Source: Lanius collurio
Lineage: Eukaryota > Chordata > Aves > Passeriformes > Laniidae
Direction: 5' to 3'
Length of the DNA stretch: 64,000 bases
Assembly: GCA_020086605.1 (NCBI GenBank)
Contig: JACBWW010000015.1
Span: 25,734,483 to 25,798,482, forward strand
Part shown: piece by piece, positions 51,033 to 63,837 of the stretch
How positions within the stretch are numbered: position 1 is the first letter of the stretch
How the letters are laid out: the number at the start of each line of letters is the position of its first letter
Position numbers and translations under genes: made by a program
Notes under the pieces: generated by a model
The model's database searches: none
What the model was told of the DNA's origin: nothing
The model's input: the letters and a program-made list of their open reading frames with translations, nothing else

Positions 51033-52909
51033 CAAATTTGGCACCTGAAGCAATGCATGTAAAGAGGACATGGATCCTCAGGAAGCCTAGCTGTTTGGGA
51101 CATCTAGAGTGCATAAAGAAAGTCGTGTAAGTTGACATGTAATGATTTGTCATTGATTGGGAAGGCAAATCTTTTTTTTTTAATGGAATCGTAAGGCAAG
51201 ACCACCTTGAGATGTGTAAAATTATTGCATTAGAAGTGGCTTAAAACTGCACAGTGAAAACATTTTCTTGAAACAGTAATGAATTTGGGTTGTTCTTGTT
51301 CTGATGCTGAGGTTCTATGAGATTTTTATAAGGTGGTAATGAAATTACAAGTAATATTAGTGTGGAAGCAAGATGAACAGATAAGAACTGATATTTCACC
51401 AGTGCAATAAATATTCCTATATGTGTGTGTATAGTGGTACACAAATGACAATAAAGTGTTTTAATTTAGTATGAAGCTGAAAAGCTACCAGAGAGTGTCT
51501 CTGAGGGGATATAACCATTTTCAAAACTGATGAAATCTGTGAATATTCTCTGCCAAGGATAGAATGATGTGAATAAAGAAGGGATAACAAGCTGTCAGAC
51601 TAGCTTGTGAAACTGGGTCTTTGATGCCGGCAATAAAGGACACCAATTTCACTTCTTCATCCTGTTCATGTTGCCTTTTGATTTTATTAATAGTTTTAAT
51701 AGGACTAGTCAGAAATATGTAAGAAAAAAAACCTTATGAATTGGGCCCTTCCAAAGAAGCTGGTCAACATCTTGTGTTATGGGCTGCTTGTCTTCCACAC
51801 TGGTCAGGAAAGATCCTTTGGTTTTGTAGCTCTCTTATGCCTGTTTCATATGTGTCCACAACAGGTACAGCTGTGCCAACATGGAGAACCTTAGCTGATG
51901 ATCAGAACCTTGACGTAGGAGACTTAATGAATAGAAGGTTTTAAGAAAACATTTTCCTCTGGAAAGTAATTTTCATTAAACACCTTTTTCTAGCTCTATC
52001 CACCAAGTAAGTAGCATAACAGAGAGAACCTGTTCTTGGCAAGGAAAAAGAAGAAAGATGAAAACACCTAGCTGCCTCATCATAATTACTTCCCTAGAAA
52101 ACAGTACTAGACTACAGTATGTAGAGTTTGCTTTCTGTTTTCTTTCTTAGAGATACGTATATTCTGCTCTAGTAGCTATCCAGTTTTTAGGAATTGTTTT
52201 CATGAGAGGGAAGCATTGGGTTTGGGACAGAAATTTCCTGGTGCGAAATTTATCTTAGGACTGCACTATAGCTTTATTAGAAAATTGCTTTGGGTATGCA
52301 TGAGTATTTCTTGACATGACTAACTTAAAATTTTCAAAATTGGTTTATAACTGGGGGAGAAAATTTACTATGAATGAGGGGCAGAACCTCATTTCAAGAA
52401 AAGAAATGTGAGACATTTAAAAAAAAAAACGTATTCCTCTGATTCAGATGAAACTGTCCAATCGAAAACTCATTTCTTTTACCTCATGTAAACTAGATGA
52501 CTCTAGATAGATTCCTGTCCTTTTGAGCTAGTAATGCCATTAGTCCGTCTCAGTCAACTCTAGGGTCAGACTGCCACAGCTTCAAACAGTGTACAAAACA
52601 GTATGGAGTGAAAAAGCAAATGAAAAAGTAAGAAAATGGGAGTGTGTTTTTTTTTACATCCTCATGGATTTGTACAACAAATTTCCAGGAGTCTGTCTAT
52701 AGATAAGAAAATAAAACCAATCAAGCTTGCAGATAGCAAACTGCCAGTTTCCAAATTTTCTTGGAAAGAAAACTTTTACCAGCATAACGGCAGTTTTCCA
52801 GTGAGAACATTTTAAACTTGTTAGATGCGAACTTTTAATTTTGAACTGCACATGAGCAGAAACATCAGAGGGACTTTAATGTCTATCCTCAACAATCAGG
52901 GAAATTTAA

Positions 52910-52990
52910 GTAAAAAACCTCAACCCAAGACAAAACAGAAAAAAAACTTACCCCCCAAAAAAACCCTGAAAAAGTCCCGCAAGCAAAAGC
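52910..52990. repeat. A/C-rich low-complexity tract
   Basis: A-runs broken by CC, CCC and one six-C run. Confidence 0.8.
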
Positions 52991-53039
52991 CCCAAATACT
53001 AAAGAGAATTTTGGTTCCCTAAGTGTTCTTCCTACATAC

Positions 53040-53067
53040 TTGCAGCCACATTCTTGCAGCCACATTC
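53040..53067. repeat. 14-bp tandem duplication
   Basis: TTGCAGCCACATTC occurs twice head to tail without a mismatch. Confidence 0.9.
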
Positions 53068-56000
53068 CACCATATGTAAGGCACCATATCTCATTACAAG
53101 TTCAAAATTGTTTGAGGAGAAGAATCCAAGAAGGTAAAGGCAGAGGAAAAGAGAGGCAACTGCCTGTTTCCTCCATTCCTTGTAAATATACAGCTCTCAC
53201 CATATTGCTTAACAATAGCTGTCTGTATACTTGGCCTAATTCCACCCTCTTAAAGACCATGTGAATTTTGGAAGATGCAGCTTTTGCAGTGTTACTTTGG
53301 CTTTGGAACTGGTGGCAAAGCTTTTTTTCCATGGTAGTTGCATGCCAAGAAGTCTCACAGAATAAAAAATATATAAGAGATTTTAATGCAGGATTTTTTA
53401 AAGAAAACTAATGTCTGTTTTGCAGAACCAGTTTCAGAGTTGATGAATTTATTCTGTACAAACCACTAAATAATGGAGCAGAAGACCTGCCTTTTTAAAA
53501 GAAATTAGAGAGGGAGCCAAAAGGTCAGGTAGCAGGAAGCTCAATATATTGTGTTTCATTTTCTCACTGTGCTGTTTCAAATTTCCATTGCAGTAGATGC
53601 AGCTGAAGTGGAAAACTAAGTTAGAAGAAACGAAGAGACAATAAATGTCATCCATTTTGAGGAGATGCATGCTAAACTCCAGGAGAAAATGGAAATAACT
53701 AGAAGTAAGTACTTGAGTATGTTCACAATAGAGAGATGATTTTTTATGTAGAGTGTATGATAAAAATCAGCAATGCTTTAAACCATGAGAAAACAATCAT
53801 GTTCTGCTCAGTATAACTAGTTTACCTACCATAAATCTGGATAAAATAACACTTGATTGAATAAATATGGAAAATATTGAGATAGGAACTATTCAGAGCA
53901 GAAGAATACACAAAATTGATAAAGAACTTTCCAATAGTTGCTGCTTAAGTAAAGAAGCTTGCTTTTTTGAAAACCACACCTTTCCTTCTAATTGCAGTGA
54001 GCAATGCAGGTGACTTGCTGGGATCATGCTTGCCAGCCTTCTACAGGAGATGTTTCTACTGAACTCCTATTTGAACTCTTAATTTGAAAGGCATAGAAAA
54101 AGGAGAGGCAAGTGACCATGGCCACTAATGAAGCAACTTGCATGATTCCCAAATTCACTGTGGGGATGTACACTATTAAATTAATGTACTTCTGCAGTCA
54201 GGGATCCCAGGCAAGAAATTTTAACTATTTGTGACACCTGACATGAAATCACTATGATGCCTTCAACGGCTTTTTGTAACCTGACTTCTGTTGGCCAGAG
54301 TAAACTTTGTAGATGAGCAGAGACAATGTTTGGTTCCCTATTTTTATAGTCTCATATTCGCTGCTTAAGGTGTGCATTTATTGTCCTAAAGGGTTGTGTA
54401 CAGCATTAAATAGATAACACTGATATAGATTGAGAGTATTTTTCCCTAATGAAAGAATATTGGATGAACTGTATGGCATCTGGAACACAGAATGGGTGGA
54501 TTTACCTGTGTTCAAAAGAGTGGTAAGTATAAGGCCCTTATTATAAGAGTATAATAATCTCAGCCCTTCTTGTAATCAGCAGAGAAAGCACTAAAATAAG
54601 AGGTTGATTCATTCCCTCTCAACAGAGATGGGATGAATCACCATCTGGAGGGTTAATGTCTTATTCTGTCTGTAAAGAAAGTCTAAAATTAAGGTTCAGG
54701 GAGGTAAATCTCAGTCTATACAGATTATTTTAAATTATATAATAATTCTCTTTTATTTGTCCCTCAAAACATAGATTGAAATGACCTTGCACACTGTAAG
54801 TCAAGAGTTAACCTCAACTTTTTGGTGAGCACTCTTTTGTAACTTTCACAGTCTGTGCAGGAGACCTTCCTCAACACACATGCATTCATTGCCTCCACAT
54901 GAATTTATCTGTTAAGCTTTGGGATGACAGTAGGTGCCAGTGGTCCCAGTCTGCTGATGATTCAGAGTCTTTTTGGCGACAATCACCCAGCCACAGCCTG
55001 TTAGACAGAGCATCCTTGCTCAATCACTTGCATGCCACGTGTGGTATGTGCTAGTATCTGCAGCAGCCTTTGCAAGGTGGAAGCTGCTGAGAGCCAAGCT
55101 TCTCATCATTGCTTGCAGGATTGATAATGTCATTCAGTGACACCAGCTGGTGTTCTGGAATGGGATTACAGATTGCAAGCGAATTCCTGCAAGGTAGGGA
55201 AAAGTTCCGGTGAGAACTCTCATTCTTTTCCCAGTCTGGTCTAAATCTGGTAAGTGTGATTTCTTTTCATGAGTTCTAGAGGTGCCACCTTTCTCTTGTC
55301 TTCAAAGCTGGCATTTTGTATCCCAAAAATTATGGCATTCATGCAGCATGTATGTTCTATATATTTATCCCAAAGAAAGAAGCTATTCATGAGTTTTAGT
55401 GAACCTTATCCAGTTACTATGATCATGTTGTGCAAATACAATCCAGCTGAAGCTGTAACAGAGACAAGGGTAGTTGAGCCTTCTGCAGCGATTATGACTT
55501 TTCTGTGGCCATTGTGGAAACATAGGAGGAAAACCCACTGAAAGGTCCTTTACATAAGATAATTTAGGAAGATTACTTTCTTTACAGTGGTCTTGAGTCA
55601 GGGAATTTGAATGAGGCCAAATGCCTTCTTAACATCATTTATTCTTTGAATCACTCGGTTTTCTTTAGAAGCATAATTGGGATCATTCACCCCAAGAACT
55701 TTGTGATCCCTTTTGTTTTAATTGATCCTGACTTGTTTCTATCAAGATGCAGTAATGAGACACAAATACCATCTTATTCTTGTAGACAGGAAAAAAAAAC
55801 ATTTAGATGAAACATACTGGTTTGGTTTTGGAAATGCCTTGTAGTGAATGTGTTCATTGCATTGCAAGTGATCACTTACCTTCAGCAAAGTAAGGATTTG
55901 TTTGGACAAATTTACTAAGTTGATCAGTAAGTCTACGGTTTCTCTTCCTGTGACTTCATGAATTCTTACAATGGTATTTCCTTTCAGTAATTTTGTAAAT

Positions 56001-59000
56001 GAATATTTTTATTTCTTTTATACTAATATGATTTGAGGTAAACATTATGTCAATGTGATTGTTTGCCCTTAAGACATCTCATGATTATAAATATAATTTT
56101 CTCAGTGCAGTGCCAGGACACAGTCAGAATCTACTGGATCAAAATAGTTTTAACTGGAGTGCTCCAAAATAACAAAATCAGCTTCCTCTCCATGCTATTT
56201 TTACCATCTTTGTCTTCTTGGCACTGTTAATATCCTTTTAGTTGATCAGGTGTTCACATCTGTTCTGTTTGAGGGAGTAATTAGCAAACTGTGCATTCCT
56301 TAAGGCAAATAGGCTTTCTCACGTTTAGCACAGGCTGCTTTGAAGATAAATGCAGGGGATAGCTTTACTGTTGATAGGGGTAAGCCAGGCAAGTTCCCAG
56401 TATGCAGGAAGTTACTGGGCTAAGTGCCTCAAAGCCCAGGATCCCCCAGCATCTTCTAGACTTTACTGCTCTAATTTGCTGGCAGCAGACTTTGTGGAGG
56501 AGCACACCTTTAGTGGATCTGGATTCTTTGTCTGCCAGTCCTGTTATTTTCACAAGAGTTTCTGTTGCTTGGGGGAAATGATTCAATGTACCCTGAGGAT
56601 TTTAGCAAAGCAGGAGTGGAAAAAAGAAATTTTTTTGAATTGCAAAAAGAAGTAAAAAATAGCAGAGAAACCAATGTTTCTAAGAAATCCATTCCAGGAA
56701 CATATAAAGCAGTTTGTTTCATGTCCTAGATAGATGTTGTATATTTAAATAACTAATAAAGCAGTACTTAAGTCTTAGTTTCCAGAGTGAATAGAGAGCT
56801 TTCCTTGGTAATTCCTTGAACTCCTTGATAGAGATACTTTTGAGGAAATAGCATCTGAAAAGACAGCTCCAAAACACAAAGGTCATTTTTTCTGCAGAGA
56901 AGAGCAACATGTGGAGGGTCTTCATAATTTTTTTTTCTTATTTATTTCTTTCCCTTTACCATTTTAAAGAATGTCAAAGAGTAGATCTTAAAATGCCCAA
57001 AAGATGGGATCAGTGCTTTACATCCTGCCACATGCACTTGTTAAGGGCTGAGTGTTTCAGAAAGCCACTTGCTCAGGACACAGAGTTAAAGAGGTTTCTG
57101 CACTATTCTCACTTTTGTGGTGGGAAGAATTAGCAGTTGAGTGACTACAGACATCTTGTCACTTTTCAGTGCACTCACAATATGCCTGTTAAAACTAATG
57201 GAAATCTCCCACATGCATAAGAGATGGAGGGTCTTCTGTATATATTCAAACAAGCAGTTCCTTGGTCGTTCATTATTCTGTTCCACTGCAACAAGAAATT
57301 TCTATTCAGTAAATGCTTACCTCAGTGATAATTTTGAAAGGATGTATTTGATAACTAAGAGGGCTCAGGAGGAGGAAAAAGCAAAAAAGAAGAGAGAAAG
57401 AAATATTGGCAAAGGATGAAAGGGTCAAATAAAACCAGGGTACAGTTTGGTTTTTTTAGCAAACTATCCTTACCATTTTCCACTAAACTCAGAAAGTCTA
57501 CAATAACCTCCACACAACAGTTTTATCAAAAACAGAAAGCATGCTTGCAGCTGTAATGTCTGATGGACAGCGGCTTCTCTCAAACAGCTCAACTTTACCT
57601 TTTATGGAGAAAGAATAAAAGGAGAGGGAGTAAAATGGGAATTTCATTTCACAGCAGTATTTGCTTGCCCAAATCCATACAAATATAGCTTATGCACTCA
57701 GTAAAATTCCTCTTAGAATAGAAATGCATCTGCAATAATGGTATGAAATTTAGTCCTGCTGTCAATGTTCAATTTATGGTCAATATTTTTCCCTAAACCT
57801 GGAAAATGATAGCATAATTTAGATGAGTCTGGGGAAAACCTTAGCAGCAGAAGGATCCCCTTACTCACTTGGCAGACTTCTGGGATTTTACCTCTACACA
57901 TTTTAGGCCCACATTTCCTCTTCACCAGGACTTGGTGTGCTTTAGAGCCCAATGACTAAGCTAGGTAGAGACAGCCTTTTCAAGAACAGATCTGTCCATC
58001 TCTTCAGGGCCTGATGTGACCAATCTGTCTTAGCATCTCATGCCATGGCACAGAAGATACATTGTCTGGGGCAGATAATCTCATAGAACTGCCTCAGCGT
58101 TGTCTTTGGTGACATGCACCATTCTGGCCACATTGGGTTGGGACTCTGTGAGGTTGTCTCTGGTTCCCTGTGACTCGTATTTATTTATGTTTACATATGT
58201 GCCATTGTTCCTTGGTAGTACTTTATCAGTGTTTTGCATCACAAATGCAAGTTATGAGATGAAGAAAATCTATATCTCCTGCCTGTTTAACAGATCTTTC
58301 GCATGGGAGGACTCAGAGGGGGTGTTTGAAAATGTGGCTTTTGAGTAATATTTCTGAACAGCTCATGGTCATAGAACCACAGAAAACTATTTGTAGAAGG
58401 TATTACTGTTGATTATCATGGTAGAAATGCCAGGAAACAAGTAATGGTGCCTGATCTGCCCATCCTCTCCCCAAAATCCTCTGTGTATTGCTCAGGAAAA
58501 AGGTTTTCTGCTTCACCATGTTGTCAGGTGCAACCTTCTCCTCCTAGTCACAACAGTGGGGAGGCAAGAGTGACCCGCTTCATCCTCCATTGTGCTGACA
58601 AATACTGATGGAGGCAAGGTTCAGTGCCTAGAAATTAATAATGTCTTGTAAGAAAAAGTAGATAGCAGCTTGGGCAGGTGGAATGGGATGTTTCTGTAAC
58701 TTGGAGTTCTGTGTCTCCAAATGCTGAGTACTTAGATGATGGGAAAAAGACCTGAGAGATATCATTAGATGACACCAAACCAGAAATTCATATGGGGAAC
58801 TTTTTCATATCATGTTCCTCAGGAGGATGTGATGGGCTGTGGATTAAGGCCAGGAAGGAAAAGGCAGACGCACCTGAAAACTCAGAGGGCACAAACATCC
58901 CTCGAGGTGTTGACCTACTGAGCTGCTGACTGCTGTTGCATGACATTTTTCTGTCTCCCTGTTGCAGCTGTGCCCTGTTTCATAAGTAATTAATAATAAT

Positions 59001-61997
59001 TTTGACAAGAAGAGGCATATTCATCTGGGGTGAAGGATAGTGTCAGCTTTTACCTCTGCCTGATTTCTTACAGGGATCTCTGTGTGGATTTCCTATGTTC
59101 CTAGGTAGTTGTTTCTCTATACATTTTCCTTGATAATTTTGAGCAAATGTAACTGGTTTTTTCCTTGGTATAAAATCTGGAAATCTTGCCTCCCAGACAG
59201 ATATTCATGCTCATGAAATAAATGGGGAATATGATGTTAAGTAGTTTTACTAGAAATCCAGTGTATAATATGTATAAACACATAAACTTTCTCATACAAT
59301 GCTTGACCTTACAAGTTTAAAGGGAATTTTTAACTTCATTTTTGTCTGCTTGCACATAACTTTAAAGACAAACATTACAAATAAAAAGTTGTATCAAATC
59401 AAATTGGATGGTCAAATTAAACAGAAAAAAGTTTTCTCAAAAAATGAATTCTGGTCGAGGAGAAGGTAGTAGAGAAAGTAGATAAACAAGGAACAGTGAT
59501 CCAAACTCTCCGAAACAAAAATGAAAGCTGGTGTATATAAATGTTTTATGGAAGAGTCAGAGTGTGCGTGTTCTCAAAGATGATCTTTTCCTTGGAATAG
59601 TAGTTGTGTTTGGTAAAATGCTTATGGAGTTGGAAGCTGAGCAGTTCCCCAATAATCCTGCTGCACGGGACATCTTTATCTATACTTATGTGTGACTCAA
59701 GGGACAGTGTTAATGCTCTACACTTTTGTGATGTTTATGAGCATTTTATTAATATTTTAGTTGCAGTTAATGGATGTTCCACCAGTTTTCCTCACATGTT
59801 AATAAGCATTTGCTAAATTTTTAATTTCCGTGGCTTCAAACTGATAAATTGTTTCTAATAAAACCCTTCAAAAACATCCCTTTTTATCTTCTGCAAGCTT
59901 CAAATATAAATTTAGACACAGTGAGGGAAAAGAACTTTGCAAAATTTCTGTATTTTTCCAATGGAATATTTTCAAGTTGTTCATCTTTTACGGCTCTCCT
60001 TTTAGGGGTAAAGTTATACCTCTTGCTTATAGAAGTCCCATAGGAATTGTTTCACTGGCTTAGATTGATGATCCATGTAGATCAGAGATGTTATTTAAGA
60101 TGGACACTTGAGGTTGCCTGCTACTGGTGTGGGCACAAGTATGCTCACTCTCATAGACAAGGTTTTCTGGAGACATTTCATCTTTCAGACTAACTGCTTT
60201 GTATTCTCTTGATCTGCCTCTCTCTGCTCTACCAGATGCTCCACTGGTGGCTTCATGTCCCCATGCACTTGCTGATTTTATATTGTAAACTATGTAAGTT
60301 GAAAGAAAAGTAGGAAGGATCACACTGTCATCCAATTTAGAGAGCTAAAAAATGTTTTCTGGAAGTCTTGTCACAGCACCTTAAGGAATACTTACCAGGG
60401 AATTCAGACTTGGGAAGTGGCCCATGATAGATGCCTTTGTAGTCTAGAACACACAGTAAAATTACTGCTGATCTAAGAGAATTCACTTTGGGAGTGGAAA
60501 CTTTTAACTTTGCAAGAACAAATCTAGGAGAAAATGTCCACAATGTTATGTGAAGGGCTGAAAAAGAAGGAAAAATAGTGGATCATTTGCTATTTAATCT
60601 AAGTAATTTTTTACCATATTTCACTGAGATGTGGTGAATAAAGGTCAGTGTACAGTTGGTTTTGCTCTTGTCTTGACTTAGTCTAAAAAAAGCTCTGTGA
60701 AGTGTTAGAAAAAAAAACTCTGAGACTAATGCAATGCTGAAAAATACTGCTGTTCTTACTGGTCAAATGTGTTTCAAATTCTTTTTTAAAGTGCTGCTGC
60801 TTGTATACTTAAGACTACTTGAAAATATCTATGCTTTGTCCACGCCAAACTAGACTTTTTATCCTCATGTTGAATTTGAACATCACAATGTAAAATTGGT
60901 AGTGATTACTTGATTACTCACATATGGGACCAAGTCTAGGGTAGCTATGGTTTTAACCCAAGCTTATCAGAGGTGATAAAATCTACGACTGCTGCAAAAA
61001 ATCTGTCTGAGAATGAAATTATATCCAATAATTTCACTGTAGTTGTTTGTACCTGTTCAACTTTCTACTCTTTCTCTCTTCAATTTTGCTACATGTTCCA
61101 AACACAGCAAGGCTGAAGATAACCTATAGGAAGAATCCTGTAACTGAACCATCTTTGCAGTTGACTGTGGGCTTTCTTTCTCTATGGTAAAGACCCCTTC
61201 TAGACAATTGTACAGAATCCAACAATCCTGAAGAGATTTGTAAAATATTTGCTGTGATTTTAAAAAGTTTTAATGCTTGAAGGCACTCTTTTCTGCTTTA
61301 GCTATATACTACTACTTAAGGAAGGAATAGAGTCCAAAACCACACAGCTTAATCTTTTCCTCCAGGAATTTTAACTGTAGTGCTAATAGTAGCTTCTCAG
61401 CAGTAACTCAACCTCGCGTATTAATTAGTCAGAGCTCGGAGAAAAATCCACTGATAGTGTGGTCCTCCTCTTCTAAAAGTTTTGTCTGAGCTCAAAAATG
61501 CAATGTAACAAGTCTGATGAAAAATCAAAACTTGTCTGCATTCTAAGAATCGGAATCAAGAAATGTTTTTGTAATACTTTCAGCTGACAGCTCCTGTAAC
61601 AACCACAATTCAAAACCTCCATATAAATAAAGGTATTTAAATATACCCAGTGAGTACTAACTGACCAGATAACCTGTGTTTGAAGTGTGTGGGACAAACC
61701 TACCTCAAATGTGTGTGCATATACACAAACCTGTGAACCTGTGTGCACACACAGTTAATGGGTTTTCTTTTCCTTCCTGGAAAAAAGCACATTGAGTTCC
61801 AGTGTCAAAGTGAATTTTCAAGTACTAGTGGTTTAGATAGCACTGACCATATCAAATACTGTTGTTTGATCCTGTCCATTCTGAAATCTTTAACATCTAA
61901 CACCAAAGTAGGCTTCCTTTCTTTGTGCATCCTCCATATATGTCCACCCTTGTAATGAACTTTTTTGGCTGAGCTTCAGCACTTCAAATTCAGGTTT

Positions 61998-62021
61998 AAT
62001 AATAATAATAAAAAAAAAAAA
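61998..62021. repeat. (AAT)n and poly-A at CR1 5' border
   Basis: Four AAT units followed by eleven or twelve A, directly before the truncated CR1 start. Confidence 0.9.
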
Positions 62022-62432
62022 GCATCCAAAGACAGGCAACAAATCTGGTGAAGGATCTAGAGAATAATCTTTTGGGGAGCAGATAATGGAACTTGGATTG
62101 TTTACCCTGGATGCTCAGGGGAGACCTTGTCACTCTCCATGACTATCTGAAAGGAGGTTGTAGCAAAGGCAGGACTGGTCTCTTCTCCCAGGTTACAAGC
62201 AATAGGGCAAGAAGAAATGGCCTCAGGTTGTACCAGGGGAGGCTTAGACTGGATATTAGGAAACACTTCTTTACCAAAAAAGTTGTGAAGCATTGGAGCA
62301 GGCTGCCTAAGGAAGTGGTTGAGTCACCATTCATGGAGACATGTAGGTGTGACACTTAGGGACATGGTTTAGTGGTGAACATGATGGTGTCTTTTCCAGC
62401 CTAAAGGGCTCTATGAGGCTATGATTCTTTTG
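62022..62432 (+). mobile_element. CR1 LINE 3' end, plus strand
   Basis: Phrases in order: CTCAGGGGAGACCTTGTCAC near 62115, AATGGCCTCAGGTTGTACCA near 62216, TTAGACTGGATATTAGGAAA near 62246, GTCACCATTCATGGAG near 62323, CACTTAGGGACATGGTTTAG near 62354, TCTTTTCCAGCCTAAAGGGC near 62391, and ATGAGGCTATGATTCTTTT at the end. This is the TTAGTGGTGAAC-type avian CR1 3' end. The 88-codon frame at 62093-62359 is part of the element's ORF2 end or 3' region and not a gene. Confidence 0.93.
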
Positions 62433-63426
62433 AAGTCACTCACATTTCCAGTGCTGCTTAACAGACAAATCTGAGCTATAGCCAATGCAATTCCTCACCT
62501 TGAGAAGGGCCAGTACCAAAAGGACACAACACACAAAGCAGTATCTGTGCTGTACCTGTCTGTCTCTTGTGATGTTGGTGGGTAAAATGGAGGCAAACAA
62601 CCTATACCTCAATGACAGAGAGAGAAAATGACAGAAAGGTGAAGTTTTTTGGACTTCCCAAAGAAGCTGTTGAAAATCAAACCAGATGAAAGGTGACTAA
62701 GGATAGTCTTGGAGTGAAGCCTTAATACAGGAGTGTACAAACCCATACATTTGTTTGGGAAACAGGAAAACAAGAGGATATCCAATGCTGAGAGACTGTC
62801 ATGAATAGAAAATGCACAAATTACATAAATCTATCTCTGCCTTTATCCCCATGTTCCTTTGTCTAGCAGGCATGGCAGAAGAAATGTTAATTTTGCTCCT
62901 GTAACAACCAGCAATTATAAACCCTTACTTCTGCTGAGACTTTTGGGCTTGGCCCAGTAGAATTGAGGGGACTCAAACTGGTAAGTTTACAACAGAGATT
63001 GTTTGGAATCATGTAAATGGAACCATTAACGTAACTCAGCGGGTTCAACTTTTATAGGTAAAATAGAGCATTTTGGTGGAATACTTTCATAGCATTTTTC
63101 CTCAGGAACTGCAGTGGGTGATTTCTAATATTGCTGTTAATGAAGGCATACACTACACATAACTGAAGGTAACAAGACATGATTTTGCACAGTGAGTGTC
63201 CCTTATATCCACCACAGACCTTCAAGTTGTTCTTTGGAAGAACCAAGCTACATATTATATCTCTTACTGCTGTTGCTCATGATCCCTACTATGGCATATG
63301 TACTGCTATAGAGGCCAAAAGGTTCAGGTACTCCAAATGCGTAAGCTCAGCTTCCTACAAGGATAGCTGCTGATCACTGCTAGGGAGCAAAATTAGGTGG
63401 CTAAAAACTATGTGCCAAATGAAATA
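62433..63426. other. unique non-coding DNA
   Basis: Nothing recognised. If the LTR that follows were part of a provirus, retroviral 3' sequence and a purine-rich tract would be expected here; neither is seen. Confidence 0.6.
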
Positions 63427-63738
63427 TGTTGTGTTCATGGAATAAAGACATCCAGAGCATGCACTGCACATTCCTGTGTGTTTCAGAACACAGTGGGTTA
63501 AACATGAACAGCGTTGCTAACTTGTTAGTAATGGTACAGCAGGAGCTATGAGAAAGATGCAGATAGAAGAAAGTGCAAAAATCACATCCTTTTGCACAGA
63601 ACGCCCTGTTGAAGACTGCAGAACATCCTGAAGCAAGATAAGTGAATGTGCAAAAGAAAAAGTAACATTACAGCTCACTATGCATTAGCTAGTATGTAGA
63701 CAGAACAAATGGAAATTGTTATGCAGGAGGTGAAACAG

Positions 63739-63746
63739 TATAAATA
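63739..63746 (+). promoter_or_regulatory. TATA box of ERVK-like LTR
   Basis: TATAAATA; transcription would be expected to start about 25-30 bases downstream, right at the poly(A) signal, as in short-R LTRs. Confidence 0.6.
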
Positions 63747-63761
63747 TCTGTGCCTCTTTTC

Positions 63762-63767
63762 AATAAA
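63762..63767 (+). terminator. poly(A) signal of ERVK-like LTR
   Basis: AATAAA followed by CATTGCTGCATCA and then a T/G-rich stretch (CTTGGTCCATGTGTGTC). Confidence 0.6.
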
Positions 63768-63837
63768 CATTGCTGCATCACTGATGCTTGGTCCATGTGT
63801 GTCAATCGCCTTCACCTGTGGCCCTTTGGCCATGACA

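Larger units (their letters stand above)
51033..61997. other. unique non-coding DNA, about 11 kb
   Basis: No gene supported and no open frame above 101 codons. A weak CR1-like start (GGTCATAGAACCACAGAA) lies at about 58367. AATAAAGGACACC at about 51633 follows GGGTCTTTGATGCC and could be the end of an old LTR, too short to call. Exon-like pieces at 53594-53704 and 55119-55193 are discussed in the findings. Confidence 0.5.
63427..63837 (+). mobile_element. ERVK-like LTR near right edge
   Basis: TATAAATA at 63739 is followed only 16 bases later by AATAAA at 63762. A GC-richer U5 then ends in ATGACA at 63837. The short distance from TATA to poly(A) signal, hence a very short R, is the layout of alpha/beta-retroviral (class II) LTRs in birds. 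The start TGTTGTGTTC at 63427 gives TGT...ACA ends but no target-site duplication. An alternative start at 63460 gives 5 of 6 matching flanking bases (AGAGCA against AGAGTA). The ends are therefore uncertain, though the TATA-R-U5 core is clear. Confidence 0.65.

Noticed and set aside
51600..51665. LTR-end-like stretch with AATAAAGGACACC
   Set aside because: No TG start, TATA or target-site duplication could be placed; only a poly(A)-like signal.
57141..57419. 92-codon frame ending in a charged EEEKAKKKRER stretch
   Set aside because: The charged end comes from a purine-rich run; the rest has no domain and no splice context.
58367..58400. CR1-like start GGTCATAGAACCACAGAA
   Set aside because: The following sequence does not continue with the CR1 TTGGAAG... 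phrase, so the match is too short.
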